In this document: piece by piece, positions 1 through 13,344 of the stretch
How the letters are laid out: each line of letters begins with the position of its first letter
Numbering within the stretch: position 1 is the first letter of the stretch
DNA from: Lithospermum erythrorhizon
Lineage: Eukaryota > Streptophyta > Magnoliopsida > Boraginales > Boraginaceae
Assembly: GCA_019722365.1 (NCBI GenBank)
Contig: JADFUC010000658.1
Span: 1 to 64,000, forward strand
Length of the DNA: 64,000 nucleotides
Reading direction: 5' to 3'
Notes under the pieces: model-generated
The model's database searches: none
Seen by the model: only the letters and a program-made list of their open reading frames with translations
What the model was told of the DNA's origin: nothing
Position numbers and translations under genes: made by a program

Positions 1-1075
1 CTGGTACTTCGTTCAGTTACGTATTGCTATACTAACATTTCAACCAATTCCCAGTCAACTTGATATATCAAACTTTTCCAACTAATCAAACCCATTTCTA
101 ACAACCTCAAATCCCAAGCCGCTTACTAGTTAAAAATCTAATAAACTAATTTCAACATATATTCACTCCAACAACTTATAAATCATAATTTCCACCTCAA
201 ACAATCCTGATTAAGGTCCAATAACATATTTATACTACTTGACAACATTTTAGAAAAAGTCAACCCAAAATCAGCACAAGTGTCAACTATAACAACACTT
301 TCTACCCAAATATTGATTATCATCCAATACTTATATTATAATCTAAGCTTCCCCTAAAACAATAATTATATCCAATAGCCTTATCATAAAATCAGAAGTC
401 AACCCAAAATTCCAAAAGTCAAGGGTTCTAAGCGTCGAAATTCCACATCAAACAGCTGTTTCAACTCAGAATAATAATTTAGAACCCAAGAATCGATTGG
501 AGCAATAAAATTCGAAATACAAAAGTCCTTCGTGATCTCAAAGAAATATTCTACAAGATGGGACCTTTTTACTATGAAGCGTAGAGACGATGAGGAGAAA
601 CTCAAAGAAAAATTTGAGGTCAAAGCTTCTTAGCAATGGAGAAGAAATCGAAGAAAAGAAATTTTAAGGGGGAGAAAGAAGCGAGTCGGTCACGCGCCTG
701 CGGAAAGAAGAAAGAAGAAGAAGTGGGCTTGGTGTTTTGGGCCTTGGGTTGGTTTATGGACTTAAAGGATTGGCCCAATAGTGTTGTGTGAAACCCGATC
801 GTTTAAATTCACTCGATACTTCTCGTTTTAACTTATCTCGACAACCAACTTCCAAACATTAACACATTCCCGCCCATCAAATTATATTACCACCCAAATA
901 ATATCATTCCGTTCGACTACAACTTTTAAAATTTAAATACCGAAATGTACTACCAACCGAGCCGATTCGTTTGTATTTTCAACTATTCAACCGAAATTTT
1001 TATTTCTCCTCAGGAAATAATCACGAGCAACTAATTATCTTGTTACAATAATATTAGTACGAGCAGGTTATTACA
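1..1075 (-). repeat. Long LTR, family G (3' LTR, cut by window edge)
   Basis: This segment aligns along its length with 5240-6311, with many small indels. It ends at 1075 in the same motif, GGTTATTACA. Read on the minus strand the LTR starts TGTAATAACC, and the adjoining internal bases (about 1076-1095) are purine-rich on that strand, as a polypurine tract before a 3' LTR would be. The rest of the LTR lies left of the window. Copies of the same family start at 28884 and 46210 on the plus strand. Confidence 0.75.
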
Positions 1076-2868
1076 ATCTACCCACCTTATAAAAGTCCTA
1101 AAATTTACTTTCAAAACCTACGCCTTGTTGCCCACGACTCCCCGCTTCAAATACTTTAACGTATCTAGTATCGTAATACCTTTATTTTAGGCAGTCCATC
1201 GCATTTTACTTTTAACTTTACACTCACTTTATATCACCTCAAATTATTGCCAATCCCCTCCTTTACTAGGACTCACAACATGACACCAAATTCTCTATCA
1301 CACGTTTGTTAACAATTTCACCTTGAATCCACAACTAACATTAACTTGTTGATTTATGTCCTTATGACTTTTATATCTCACGAAATCTTATGATTTACTC
1401 AACATGCAAATTTTGCGTAACGCTTCACACCCTAATTTAATCTTATGTTGTGCGGTCTCTGTAATACTGTCATGGCTTTAATAAACTTCTATTCAACTCC
1501 TTGACCCTGATCAACATTATCGATTCCTAAGCTCCCACAGGTTTATAACTCCATAAGTCGTCTTTGTTTAATTCTCCACTATTATAAGTCCATTTACCCT
1601 CACGAGCTCATTATTAATGTATTCTCTTTCCGTACTACTAAATGCATTATCGACTTCATCGCCTAAATATTCCTTTCAACCCAAAGCCACAATCTCTTTA
1701 TCATTCACCTAGATTAAACTTCCATTTTTCATCTTATTACAACTTGACTTCTCATTCTCTATCCTCTCGCGTCCATATTAAAACTTATGACGGCCAGGTA
1801 TTATTTATCCCAATTACTCCAAGTACTAGACGATTCTTAATTGTTTTAAAGATCGACATCTTACACCACACGATCAAATACTAATCCCATAAGTACGTAA
1901 TACTGAAATCCTCCTCCAACCTTTTAATACCCTTAAGTTCACACAATTGCACCAACTTATCAACAGCTTCAAATTCAACACCAGGAAATCCCTTTCAATA
2001 ACTTCTCGATACTCATCTGTCTCTCTTAAATTTTTAACCTCTGTCCACATCTCATCTCAAAGTTTCAACTTGAGCTTACATCCTCAAAAAGGATAATCAT
2101 TACTATCACAAAAGATACACTCCACTCTCAACCACAGCGCTCTTGCTTAAACATTATTAACGGATGAACTCAAAACTCTTTTCTTATTCAGCCTCGATTT
2201 ATATCCCACCCTAACTTACTTATGTTCTGATCAAACCTCGTTTCACATTTTTCTTATAATCACACATCTTATTTAACGGTAACCTTACTTATAAACCCAT
2301 TATTCGCTTTTGATTCCACCTCGAGTATATGGTATATTTATTTATCCTGATTCATCATTAGTACCTCCCGCTATAAAGTCTCGTTATCACTTTACCACCA
2401 CATCAATTATTAAGACACTTCCCCAAAATATATACTTCACCCAAAATATCTCATAATATTTCACGATATCATACATCACATTTCTAAGCCACAATGTCTT
2501 GTTTCAATATAACCCATCATATATATATAACAACCCATCATCTTGATCTCATGTATACTGATTCACATCTGATATATACATATAGCTCAACGTACGTCAT
2601 ATTAACATAATTAGTTCACACATCTCATAGTATAATACATCTCAATCAATTAACACCACAAGAACACAAAATTCAAAGTAGTCTCGTAAGACCCTCGTAC
2701 GCGAGTCGACGAAATCTTCTAGTGGCGTCCTCAACAGTCAACGGATTCGGAAAGAAATAAACTCAAACCAGAGAACGACTCACACAACAACACACTTACA
2801 ACCTGAAACCTAGGCACATAACCACACAAGACACCAAGAAAACATAAACCTAGGCTCACGTGCAAAAT
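1076..2868 (-). mobile_element. Internal remnant of a gypsy-like LTR element
   Basis: About 1.8 kb lies between two same-orientation family-G LTRs, far too short for a complete gag-pol. No intact reading frame survives. Around 1700-1760 on the minus strand a stop-riddled stretch resembles the basic, valine/glycine-rich region near the C terminus of gypsy integrase. Its position just before the 3' LTR fits that reading, but the match is weak. No familiar primer-binding site was recognised next to 2868. It is either an internally deleted element or a large non-autonomous derivative. Confidence 0.5.
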
Positions 2869-5800
2869 TGTAGCGACCCGCGGGTGGGAACGAGTTTGAC
2901 CGTCATCGGCTTTGAATAATCGAGAGTCTGCTTGATGGATACGATTAAAATCACTTCATTTAGCATCATAATAAAACAATACAACTCGTCCATCGGGTGA
3001 ACTAACCAATACTACAACAACTGAAAAGTAATAATATAAATACAACATCAAACCACTTGTTTTACAACTCGAGACAACAATAATTATTACATACAACAAA
3101 ACTTCAAAGAAGATAAAAGTATGACTGTTGAGGTCTTCAAGCCACCATCGCCATCTCCGCGGGTACGCAGCTACTCGGCCAATGCATCTCGGTCATCCCG
3201 CAACAACCTAGGCATAAAACGCCCGCCCATAGGGAAAAATAGGGAGTCAGCTAAAAAGCTGAGTGAATACAAATATCCGCAGTTAACCCTTGTATAAACA
3301 AATAAAGAATAATTTAAGTCCACTTACCTATTCAAAGACTATATGCCTCGAAGCTATATTTTATATGTTACTCACCACATTATAAATCTTTCATAATGGC
3401 TTTCAACTAACACGATAAACTACTTTAGGTAATCAACAACCTCACAATACCCTTAATCGCAAGAGATATCTCTATCTGTTATCTTTACGAGTATAGCTAA
3501 TTCCAATATATACACTCAAACACACCACAACTCAAACATATATCAACATCTCATAACTCAAGCATATACAAGCAACCCTTATCTTTAGTTCACCTTAAAG
3601 TGTTACTCCCAATTATAGTCGTACACCTCCTATGACATCTAAATGTTTATCATAAGAACCTCCAAATCGTATCATTATCTTAATACAACTGAGGAACTTA
3701 TATTTTAAATCAATATAACTTAAGTGCGGAATTATCTCACCAAATTCTTCATTTAGTCTGAGTTATTCACCTCCAATGGGTATTAACGTAAATTAGTTCC
3801 CCAGATCATAACTTATATATACTAACACGTTTGAGTCTGACTTTCACTTATATATAAAATATCATCTATAGATTAGCATGAGCATTCGGTTTATAATTTT
3901 AAATGCCTAGTGTTCTTATTCAAGAGTATCTCCTCCATTAACCAACTCCATACATATACAACATATCTCCAAAAAGACATTAATGCGGCAAGGCTACAAG
4001 CGAGAAATACCGTATCACGAATACAAATAATTGCGACAAGGCTAAAAATTACGAAAATGAAATACAACAATCAAAGACAACATTGAAACACCTTAAAACA
4101 AAGCTGTGAATAGATATAAATGATCAAATATGAATAAATGACCATATACCCAAAACTACCTAATAAGGACATATGAGAGATATAATACAAAGAGTCTCGA
4201 TAAGGCCGCAGAATCACCCAAAATAAAATCACGAGTCTCGACAGCATTCTCTTTCTAGTCATCAAACCATCTATTTCTCATATCCCACAACTATACCAAC
4301 CTCTGTCTGTATGCTCGATCCGTCTACTGAGGAATGGACCAATCATTGTCATATTTGCTCTTATACGAAGTATAAGGCCAACGCACTATACGCTAAAGTA
4401 TAAGGCCAAACCACACTTATACACTAAGTATAAGGCCACACACGACAATGCACACACAACAAAGTGATCATAAAAGAGTCATACGGCTCTTATACGTAGT
4501 ATAAGGCCAATAGCGTCACATATCACGCAGGAAGGAGAGCCACACAACCCCTGTCATCTGACTATAGAGATTCGGCGTCCTAATACTCAAGTCGCATAAC
4601 TCCAACAAACACCTCTCAATAACCAACTACTCTACTTCCAAACAATCTCCAAGCACCTGACTAAAACATCTCACAATCATAAATCAATCCTGACCGCCCG
4701 ACAGGCGACATAAATACCAAAGTGCAGAAATGAGGCCACGAAATACTTGGTCTTGGGCAAATACGAGTCAGAAATACCAGGCAGGCCATAGAACACAAGA
4801 ACATAAGTTGGGAGTTTAAGCTGAGTACTTACCTCAAATCTTCAACGCCACGAAATACAATCGCATAATCATAACGCCATTTCCTTTGCAATGAATCATG
4901 TCGTCAACGATTACCGTATACCCGTTCTCACATAATCATACCACAATGTGTAGCACATTCTCACATAATCATACCACGTGTTCACACATTTAAAATAAAT
5001 ATGTAGTAGCACCAAAATTGAGATAAGTATTCACAGCAGTTAGCAATAAGAGCGTCAGTCTAATCGATCAAATTGCGCTTTCTCCACGTTCCGCATCTAA
5101 TCAAAACACCGAAATAACAATTACTACTCGCAACAATTTTTAAACCTTATCTTAATTAAATTCGACTTTTCAACCCATTTTAGTTACAAATTAACTACTT
5201 AAGTATAGATTGCTACTTATGTTCGAAAACTGATAAAATAATTCAACTATTCAGTAAATCATAATTGGTCAACACCTTAACCAAAATAACATTTTCAACC
5301 ATTTCAATCAACTTGATATATTCTTTTCAACTAATCAAACCCATTTCTAACAACATAAATCCCAAATCCGTTTACTAGTCAAAATCTAATAAACTAATTT
5401 CAACATATAATTTCCTCCATAACATAAATCTTTAATTTCCACATCAAAACAATCTAATAAAGGTCCAATAATATATTTATACTCTCAACAGCATTTTAGA
5501 AAAAGTCAACACAAATCAACTTTCAGTCAACTCAACTATGACACTTTCTACCCCAAATATCGATTATCATCAACTCTTATATTATAATCTAAGCCTAAAC
5601 AATAATTATATCAATATTATCTCATAAAACCGAAATCAACCCAAAATTCCAAAAAGTCAAGGGCCTAAAAGCAGTCACGAAATTCCCATCAAACACGTAA
5701 TTTCAACTCAAGAATAACTAATTTAGAACCCAAGAATCAATTGGAGCAATAAAATTCGAAATACAAAAAGTCAACTCGGGCAATCTCCCAAAATATTCAA

Positions 5801-6311
5801 CAAGATCGGACCTTTTTTACCTTGAAACGTAGAGAGGGCCGATGAGGAGCTCTCAATTTGAGGTCCAAAGCTTGCGAAATGGAGGAGAAATCGAAGAAAG
5901 AAATTTCAAGAGGGGGAGAAAGAGAGCCGTCGGTCTCGCGCCTGGAGAAGAAGAAGAAGAAGTGGGCTTGGTGTTTTGGGCCTTGGGTTGGTTTATGGAC
6001 TTAAAGGATTGGCCCAATAGTGTTGTGTGAAACCCGATCGTTTAAATTCACTCGATACTTCTCGTTTTAACTTATCTGACAATAACTTCAAACATTAACA
6101 TTTCCTACCCTCAAGGTATATTGCCACCCAAATGTATCAAATTTCCATTCGACTAACTTTTAAGATTTAAATACGAAATGTGCTACCGCCGACCGATTCG
6201 TTTGTATTTTCAACTATTGACTTCGAAATTTTTATTTCTCCTCGGAAATAATCCACCGAGCAGCTTCAGTATCTTATTCACCGGTAATATTAGTACGAGC
6301 GGGTTATTACA
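2869..6311 (-). repeat. Long LTR, family G (5' LTR, about 3.4 kb)
   Basis: On the minus strand the LTR runs from TGTAATAACC (6311) to GGGTCGCTACA (2869), so it has TG...CA ends and short inverted termini. Its first 1.07 kb match 1-1075, and its middle matches 28884-30900 and 46210-48600. It carries the family's short hairpin repeats (motif CTTATAC...GTATAAG) at about 4360-4510. The 2869 end is set by the terminal motif and by the similar end of the copy at about 48781. The interior may hold further insertions that I could not separate. Confidence 0.65.
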
Positions 6312-7330
6312 AGATAATTTTAAAATCTCATGTTTTACTTATTTCAAATGTTTGATAGAACCACTACTGACTATCTAACAATTGTTTGATGAAGAATTAG
6401 AGGTAAAAAGCTTGATGTTGAAAAAATTTATTAGTTGTGAGATTGAACAAGAGTTAGCTTACTAATAATCTCACTATGTCTAAGATTATTATATTTGTTT
6501 GGAAGCTTTCATATGTGCTCATTTTCATCTACTTTTAAAAAATATAAGTTTAGCTTCAATTTAATGATTGAATATTGATGCCTTGTAATAACTTGTATTC
6601 AAATTATTAACAAATAAAATAATAGTTGATATTTATCTAATTAGAACTATTATAAGGTGAATTAAAGAATAGACAAAATAATAATTACATAGACAAATAA
6701 TATGATATTGCTTTAAATAACTTTCAAGAGATGAAATAGTGAAGATTTATTTTGAAAAATGGTTATAAGATCACCTTGAGTGCAGTACTCGGATCAACAT
6801 ATACAGAATCCAAGAATAACATAAGAAACTGACGTCGAAAAACTACAAAAATTAGAAATTCCAAATAAAATAACTAAAAATAAAATATTGACATTTGTTA
6901 GCCTAACTTTCACCTTAGAATTAGAGAATATAAGCTTTTTTATATACCTTCCATCTTATTTGCATTTTCTCCTTAACTTTACAACCAAACCGAAAATATC
7001 TCTTTCATTAGATATAGATTTTCTTCTTAGCTTCTTCCTCACTTTTTACATGGACAACTAATATATAGTAAATAATATGTTGATCTTTGTGTAACTTCCA
7101 AGAGGTGGAATTGTAATGGTCATGTAACTTCTAAATATTTTAATGAGTTATAATTATTAAAGTATAATGAATAAATATCATTAACTTATTTTATTATAAT
7201 TACTTTTCTTGTAATTATTTTCATTTGGAAGGAATGATTTAGTTTTAATCCTAACAAAAAAGGAAAGTAACAACCATCTCTTAACACACGTTTATTAAAT
7301 CATAAATTAAATAAGATATATAAATTAACT

Positions 7331-7670
7331 TTTTGCATCTTATTATTATCTTTATTATCATAATTGTATTAATTATTAGTATGTAGTGAACATTATTAGT
7401 ATAATGTATTGAATTCATATGTAACTCCAAATAATTAATTGAATATTATTAGTAACTCCATAATGAGTCATATGTAACTCCATTCAAGAGTTTTAACTTT
7501 TTTCTCAAAAATAATTAATTGTATTGAATTATACATTATTAGTATAATGAATTAATTGCATAAGTTACTACATATATTACTAATGATTCTTGTTTTTTGT
7601 ATTTCATCACCATCTATTAATCTAATGATTAATATAATTGTGATAATAAAGATAATAATAAGATGAAAAT
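7331..7670. repeat. Imperfect inverted repeat (foldback or MITE-like)
   Basis: The left arm (about 7331-7380, GCATCTTATTATTATC...) and the right arm (about 7622-7670) are near-complementary. Pairing continues inward through a TATACATTATTAGTATAATG-like core. The length and AT-richness suit a MITE, but no target duplication was identified. Confidence 0.45.
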
Positions 7671-7677
7671 ACTTAAT

Positions 7678-8150
7678 TTTAGTTGGAAAGAATAATATAT
7701 TCTTAATAAAAATAAAGAATATACGATTTCATCTAAACTTTAAGAATATATATAAATATAGATATTTTATTCATAAGTTAAATCATACTCAATCCAAATT
7801 TTATAGTTATAAACTTTGGCATAATAAATAATATTTTTTTTTTTGTTACTTTATTACCAATGGTTGTATAATTTTCAATCGTATAATGGATTCATAGTAG
7901 AAGGCAATAATTATTTGATAATAATAATAATAAAGATAATAATAATAAGATACATGTAATAGTTTTAGTTGAAAGATTTTAGTTGGAAGGGAAATATGTT
8001 CTTAAAAAAAAGAGGATGTTTTATATAAACTCTTAAAAGTTATATAAATATAGATATTTTAATCATAAGTTAAATCATATATCTTTTGTTCAAGTTTTAT
8101 TTTTAAAATAAAGTCTAACGTTATAATATTTTATTTATTATGAATTAGCT
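7678..8150. repeat. Direct duplication of about 170 bp
   Basis: 7678-7850 and 7977-8150 share the same order of landmarks: TTTTAGTTGGAA, an A-rich run, ATATAAATATAGATATTTTA and CATAAGTTAAATCATA. The units are diverged and separated by ATT-rich DNA. Confidence 0.5.
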
Positions 8151-8697
8151 GATAGCTTTATAGATATTATTATAATATTCCTCTTGATGACTTTATAGCA
8201 TATCATTGTAATATTATACTATGTTTAATAATATATATAATAACATACATAATAATATACTATAGATATTAGAATACGTAAAAGTCTTGGTATTTTTATC
8301 AACCATTTAATAATAATATTTGTGAATTAATGTTAAGTAATTAAAGTATTTGGGAATGACATAAATGTCTTTACAAAAAATAAAAGAAACACCAAATTAC
8401 ATTTATATTTTTTGAAGGTACATAAGATATATAGATGAGTGATTAGTGATGATATATGGTGATAACCATCCTATAAATAAACAAAAGGCACTTCCAATAT
8501 TTCTTTGCAACATAATTTACACTTGAATAAGCATTAACCAAATATCTTTTCCCAAAGGCCTTGTTTTCATTACACACCAGGAGTCGTACTGCAGAGAAAG
8601 GAAAAGAATTGTATAAATAAGGCATTTCTTGCCCCAACTTTGAATAATAAATTTTAAAAATATTTTTTTTTTTAAATACATTTGACCATATATAATA

Positions 8698-11600
8698 TTA
8701 CATTTGTTTCTTGGATTGTCTCTCCTTCTCCATTCGTTCAAACAAACTACCATCATAAGCAGCCTTCACAATGTCCTTTTGAAGTAAACCTTGATCATCC
8801 TTACATAGCAAATACAGAATTTTCCACTCAGATAATGCAGCAATCCTGCAACACATTACATATGCAACAAGTCCAGTTTAGCTGCTTAAGTTCGCATATT
8901 GAGTAGCAATATTGTTTCTTTTAAACCAAAAATACACTTAGTCTGGTATCATCTGTTCGGAACAATATTCGAGTACAACTTATTAAATCTTCAAATAAGA
9001 TATTTGACTACATTATTCATGTAAAAATATGCAAACATACCATCCTCCATAGTCCTTTGGTTCCCTCTTTGCTTTGAGCATTTGCGATAGCTCATCCGAT
9101 GTTAAGGCATTTGGATGAGTATGTGCATGTTTGTGGAATATCTCGTCAAATTTGGAATGAACAAACCTTCAAACCCAAACATGAATTATATAATGACAAA
9201 TTTAACAAAGAAAACAAATACTCCGTAATTCTTAAATCGTGTGCACACAGTTAATTCCCTTACGAGGCTTATTCCTAAAACGGGTTCCCACATATCAAAC
9301 AACTTGTAACATCCATAAATCAAAATTAAATTAGAACTACTACTACTATTGTTAGAGATCCTATGCAAGTATGCATGAAATTATGGTACAATATCTACCA
9401 TATATATGTGAATAATACTCCCTCCGTTTTAAAGATTGTACGTTTGACTTTTAATAGTGAACTGACCGTAGATATTTTGTTTGTGTTTATAATATTTTAT
9501 AAAAAATATATCAAATACATTTCAAATTCTTTTTCATTGATATAATGCCCGTGAATATTATCTGTACCAAACAAAAATATTTTATGATCGAAGTTAAACT
9601 ATTAAAAAGTCAAAAAATAATCAATGACAATCTTTTTTTGAGATGAATCTCTAAATACTATATGAACAGAGTGAGATCGAAATTGTCCACCAAATAGAGT
9701 ACCTCCCATGTTCGTCATAAACACCAGAGTCACTACCATGTTTGGCCATCGGAATATTTTTCACCTCAATGGGGAATTTGAAAGAGAACCCTTTGCCCTA
9801 TGACAATGAAATACAACAGAACACGATAATAAATATGATAATAATGATGAAGAAATTATAGTACTAGTAGTTTTCATCATATATTCACGTCTTCATAGAA
9901 CGTGATTACTCTTTTATTATTACACGAAAAGAGACCATCAACGCTATGCTAGATCTCCGTTAGAACATGTTTGAGTTACTTTTCAATTTGGTGTTAATAA
10001 TAAGTGTGATTGAGTTGCTATTTGATTTCAGTTAGTGAGGAATTTTGATCTTGATAGTATACACAATATTGTAATTTGGTCCTCAAATAGACGAAATCGT
10101 CATTCGCGACGATAACGTCTATTATGTGGCAAACAGATAACTAAATCTGCAACTAACTCTTATCCAATCATAACTTGATCATATGTATTTAAATCAAATT
10201 AACAATTAATAACTCCAACTTGTTGTATTTATATACTGATCGTACTTGATATTTAAAAACATAACTTACTTCTATTTTTTAGTTTCTTCTCTGTTACTTA
10301 CTTTCGAAGTGATATTTCAACCATTTAGAAATCATTGTTTATTATTTATTTTATTGTGCAGTTTTCTTTCAAAATCAACAACAAACTAACATGCATCTGG
10401 AGACTTTGTTCAAATTTTACCCAAAAAAATGATTTTCATGTTTTGATGTAGCAGGACTCAATGGTCATAAATCACATTATTATGCAAGAAATATTTATCC
10501 AAATCATATACGTGACGAAAGAAGATTGGAATAAATCTAGGACAAAGAGTGCCACTACTTTAAACTATGTAATCAAAACAAGCCTTTTCATTTCTACATT
10601 AAGCTAGTGCCACGTGTCTAGAAATAGTCAAGCTTTCCTTCTAACGTGTCAACATGACTCAATTGTTTTTCAATGAATCAGCTAGATAGTCATGTGCGGA
10701 ACAAAAAATAAATAAATAAATAAACTATTTTCATTTTTTTAAACTAGAAGTTTCAATTTTATTAAATTATAAAAAAGCTTACTCAAGATGAGAGTTGAAA
10801 TCTAATGACAGAGTTTTATTTATTAAACAACTCCGATCCGTAGGAAAATAGGCGCAGAAATGGATTGATCCCCAGCATAAATGGTCATCATATTTAGAGC
10901 TATTATAAATTTGCCCACACACTCTAAAGGATTGAGAGCTATTTAAGACTACCATCCCGACTTACGAGCTTCGGTGCGCCTAAAACACCACGTCTATCCC
11001 GAAGAAAAAGAAAGAACAATATAGAAATCTTCGGGGGCATATTTTGATGAACTAACAATAAACGAAGAGAACGATAAAAAATAAATGAATTAAACTATTT
11101 TCATGAAGTAGATATAAATATTATTGAAAACGACCAATGAATTAATATCATCTAAATACGGGAAAAACTATTTATATAAATTTAAAGAGATGAACTAAAA
11201 TATAATCAATCGTGTAAAATGGACTATCGATTTTTTTTTCCATTTTATCTTTCCCGGTCTATAGTACTTTCGCTTTTGGTAAAGTAACGAGAACGTTCGT
11301 AGCTTATGAACTTACTCTTTTATCGTTTGAATCTAATTAGGAAATGCACGTGCTCCATCAAATTACCATTAAAATATTAAGCTTCTATTGAAGGACAATT
11401 TATGCCAAAAAGTAACCCTCAAATCACTAGTTACTCATTCTAATCACTATTAAAATAGAACGCTTATGCACATAAACAGCAAGGCAAAGAGGATGAGGTT
11501 TACCGGTCTAGTTTTCCGACTGAGCCCAGCGTTGATGAAAACTGAAGCTATACTGGATAAAAGAACCCCACAGCCTATGGCACGAAATCCTAATAAAATT

Positions 11601-12239
11601 TGTGAAGACTAATCAATTTTGGGACATCCAAAAATTTGCAAGAATAAAAAAGAATAAACTGGTTGAATATGCGGAAAACTTTATAACGAAATATTATGAA
11701 AATTCAAGCGACTTTCTAAGATTGTGATTACTGTTTCTATCATCAATTGGTTTTAATATGTAGTCATGTAAATTTTTAACATTAGAGACAGTCGTTTGAC
11801 ATGAATGAAAAATACAAATAAGCAAAGTAATTTGGTTCAAAAAGTATAGGTGAATGTGAAGATGACGTTGTGCTAAGACAAAGTTATTTTTATGGGTTTA
11901 AGCCAACAACTAAGTTAGAATTTATAACAATTTATATTGAAGTGGAAAAAATTTAACCACAAAAAATACCTTGAAAAGTTTCAGAAATATGAATAACTCC
12001 ATCCTTGTTCCGATCAAAGAACATTACATGTTTATGCAGAGCACTCAAATTCTCTTCATCATGCTTTCCTGTTTCTACAAGGAAAATAAAAAACCAATGC
12101 AAAGACTAATTATTTTAAAGAATCAGGCATCAAATAATTGAAGTACGGAGTAGAAGTTAGCACTGCAAAATAAAATTAAAGAAAAAGGATGCTTTCCTTG
12201 AGGAATTTCTCTGGAAACGGAATTGGAATACTCAGCCAT
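8698..12239 (-). CDS. Caleosin / peroxygenase (PXG4/CLO4-like), six exons
   Basis: Caleosins are calcium-binding haem peroxygenases that use fatty-acid hydroperoxides to oxidise unsaturated lipids; they act in oxylipin and stress metabolism at lipid droplets or ER. Exons on the minus strand: complement(join(8698..8845, 9041..9166, 9703..9797, 11504..11589, 11970..12074, 12197..12239)), 200 residues. Seen: an EF-hand loop at residues 35-46 (D-x-N-x-D-G), a hydrophobic segment at about 54-72, the conserved block [11 protein letters not shown] at 96-106, and a C-terminal [12 protein letters not shown]. His30 and His98 match the two haem-binding histidines known in the family. The short N terminus and the FRAIGCG and KTRPGKGF signatures fit the short PXG4/CLO4 class (about 195 aa). 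All junctions keep frame. Five introns have GT...AG ends except the first, whose donor reads GA (see findings). The start was chosen for the in-phase 43-bp first exon and the good ATGGCT context. Intron 3 (lying between 9166 and 9703) carries a Stowaway-like MITE. Confidence 0.88.
9418..9672. mobile_element. Stowaway-like MITE in a peroxygenase intron
   Basis: It begins after TA with CTCCCTCCGTTTTAAAG, the Stowaway-type end. Toward the right, GACAATCTTTTTTTGAGA mirrors the sub-terminal left sequence. The right terminus is degraded, so that boundary is approximate. It lies between the exons at 9041-9166 and 9703-9797. Confidence 0.6.
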
Positions 12240-12798
12240 GGATGCTAAATTTTGTTCGATAAGAGAATCTGTCTGAAAGAAAGAATAAATAAAGATATGG
12301 AAATGAATAGAAATGAATAAATAAAGATATGGAAATATATAAAGTATGAAGACTTGCAAGTTAAAGAGGGTTTGGTGGACCTAGAAAGGGGAAAGTGATA
12401 TATAAATAATACTTAAAACTAGATTGTCTAAATCTTTAAATTTATTGATATACCGTTTTAATTTCACATTCGCGTCGTCTTATAACTTTTCTTGTAATAA
12501 TTAATATTCAACAATTTCTGTGCATTACAATGGTTTGTTTAATAAAATTGATCTACTCTTGCATAACTTTTTATCTAATATTGTATTACTTATATTTTAT
12601 TAAATAATTATAAAGGTATCATTTATAATTAAATAGAATAATTACTACGTAAATAAATTATTTTTGATTTTTAAAAAACAAAAATTATATAAATATTAAT
12701 AATTTTAATCTCATATTTTTAATTAATTTTTTATAAAATAATAAACACAATTGAAAAAAAAAGGTGATTTTTTATATCCAAATTGAATGAGAGTGGTC

Positions 12799-12811
12799 TC
12801 TATTTATAGAG
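12799..12811 (-). promoter_or_regulatory. Probable TATA box of the peroxygenase gene
   Basis: On the minus strand the sequence reads CTATAAATAGAG, a near-perfect plant TATA box. It lies about 560 bp upstream of the ATG. A polypyrimidine-AG acceptor (TTCTTTCTTTCAG, about 12274) sits 35 bp before the start codon, so a 5' UTR intron would explain the distance. Inference from sequence only. Confidence 0.55.
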
Positions 12812-12925
12812 AAAAAAAATGATGAATTTTGGTAAAAAAAAATTAATTTGTTATCAAATAATTGATCCGAAATAATTGAGATGGGATAAGAAATCAGAAA
12901 ATCAAACCAACAAATCAAAACGGGA

Positions 12926-12931
12926 CACGTG
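12926..12931. promoter_or_regulatory. G-box/ABRE core CACGTG
   Basis: GGACACGTGACC lies about 120 bp upstream of the proposed TATA box. ACGTG cores of this type bind ABA-responsive bZIP factors, and several caleosins are known to be ABA- or drought-induced. Function here is inferred. Confidence 0.5.
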
Positions 12932-13015
12932 ACCGCTCATCTATCCATTCTCTGCCGTATGCCTCTTCCTGTATTTGTCGGGCGTGTCAACAGCGCCAGC
13001 GGCTTCTTGGCCTTC

Positions 13016-13025
13016 GACACGTGTC
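13016..13025. promoter_or_regulatory. Palindromic ABRE GACACGTGTC
   Basis: A perfect 10-bp palindrome lies about 205 bp upstream of the proposed TATA box, in a GC-richer patch (about 12925-13040). With the site at 12926 it forms a two-ABRE promoter, an arrangement typical of ABA-responsive genes. Inferred function. Confidence 0.55.
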
Positions 13026-13344
13026 AGCGTGTGATCGAACATTTTCTGCTTTCATTTAACCGCTGAAACTTATTACACCAATTTAATCCACATTATTTTT
13101 GCTCAATTATTCAACACCCCATTGCATCAATTTATTTTTCTTCAACATGTTGAATTATTAATTCAACTACCCCATTAATAGTAGTATTAGAGGTGATTGA
13201 TCAAATACTCCGTAATTATTTTTTTAACAACTGTAGTTACCTTACTATTATATATATTATATAATATATATAAAAAGTAAGTGTATTGCATCTGCGCAAT
13301 GTAATTCATACGCCTAGAAAGCGCGTGACTATTTTTTTTTTTGC

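Larger units (their letters stand above)
6312..8697. other. AT-rich spacer downstream of the peroxygenase gene
   Basis: No coding exon was recognised. The stretch is very AT-rich with short ATT/AAT runs. It contains the imperfect hairpin at 7331-7670 and the direct duplication at 7678-8150, listed separately. The part just below 8698 is presumably the peroxygenase 3' UTR; no clear polyadenylation signal was assigned. Confidence 0.5.

Noticed and set aside
12123..12359. A 78-residue minus-strand frame covering peroxygenase exon 1
   Set aside because: Its first part is 5' UTR or intron and its end is read-through into intron 1; only 12197-12239 fits the family.
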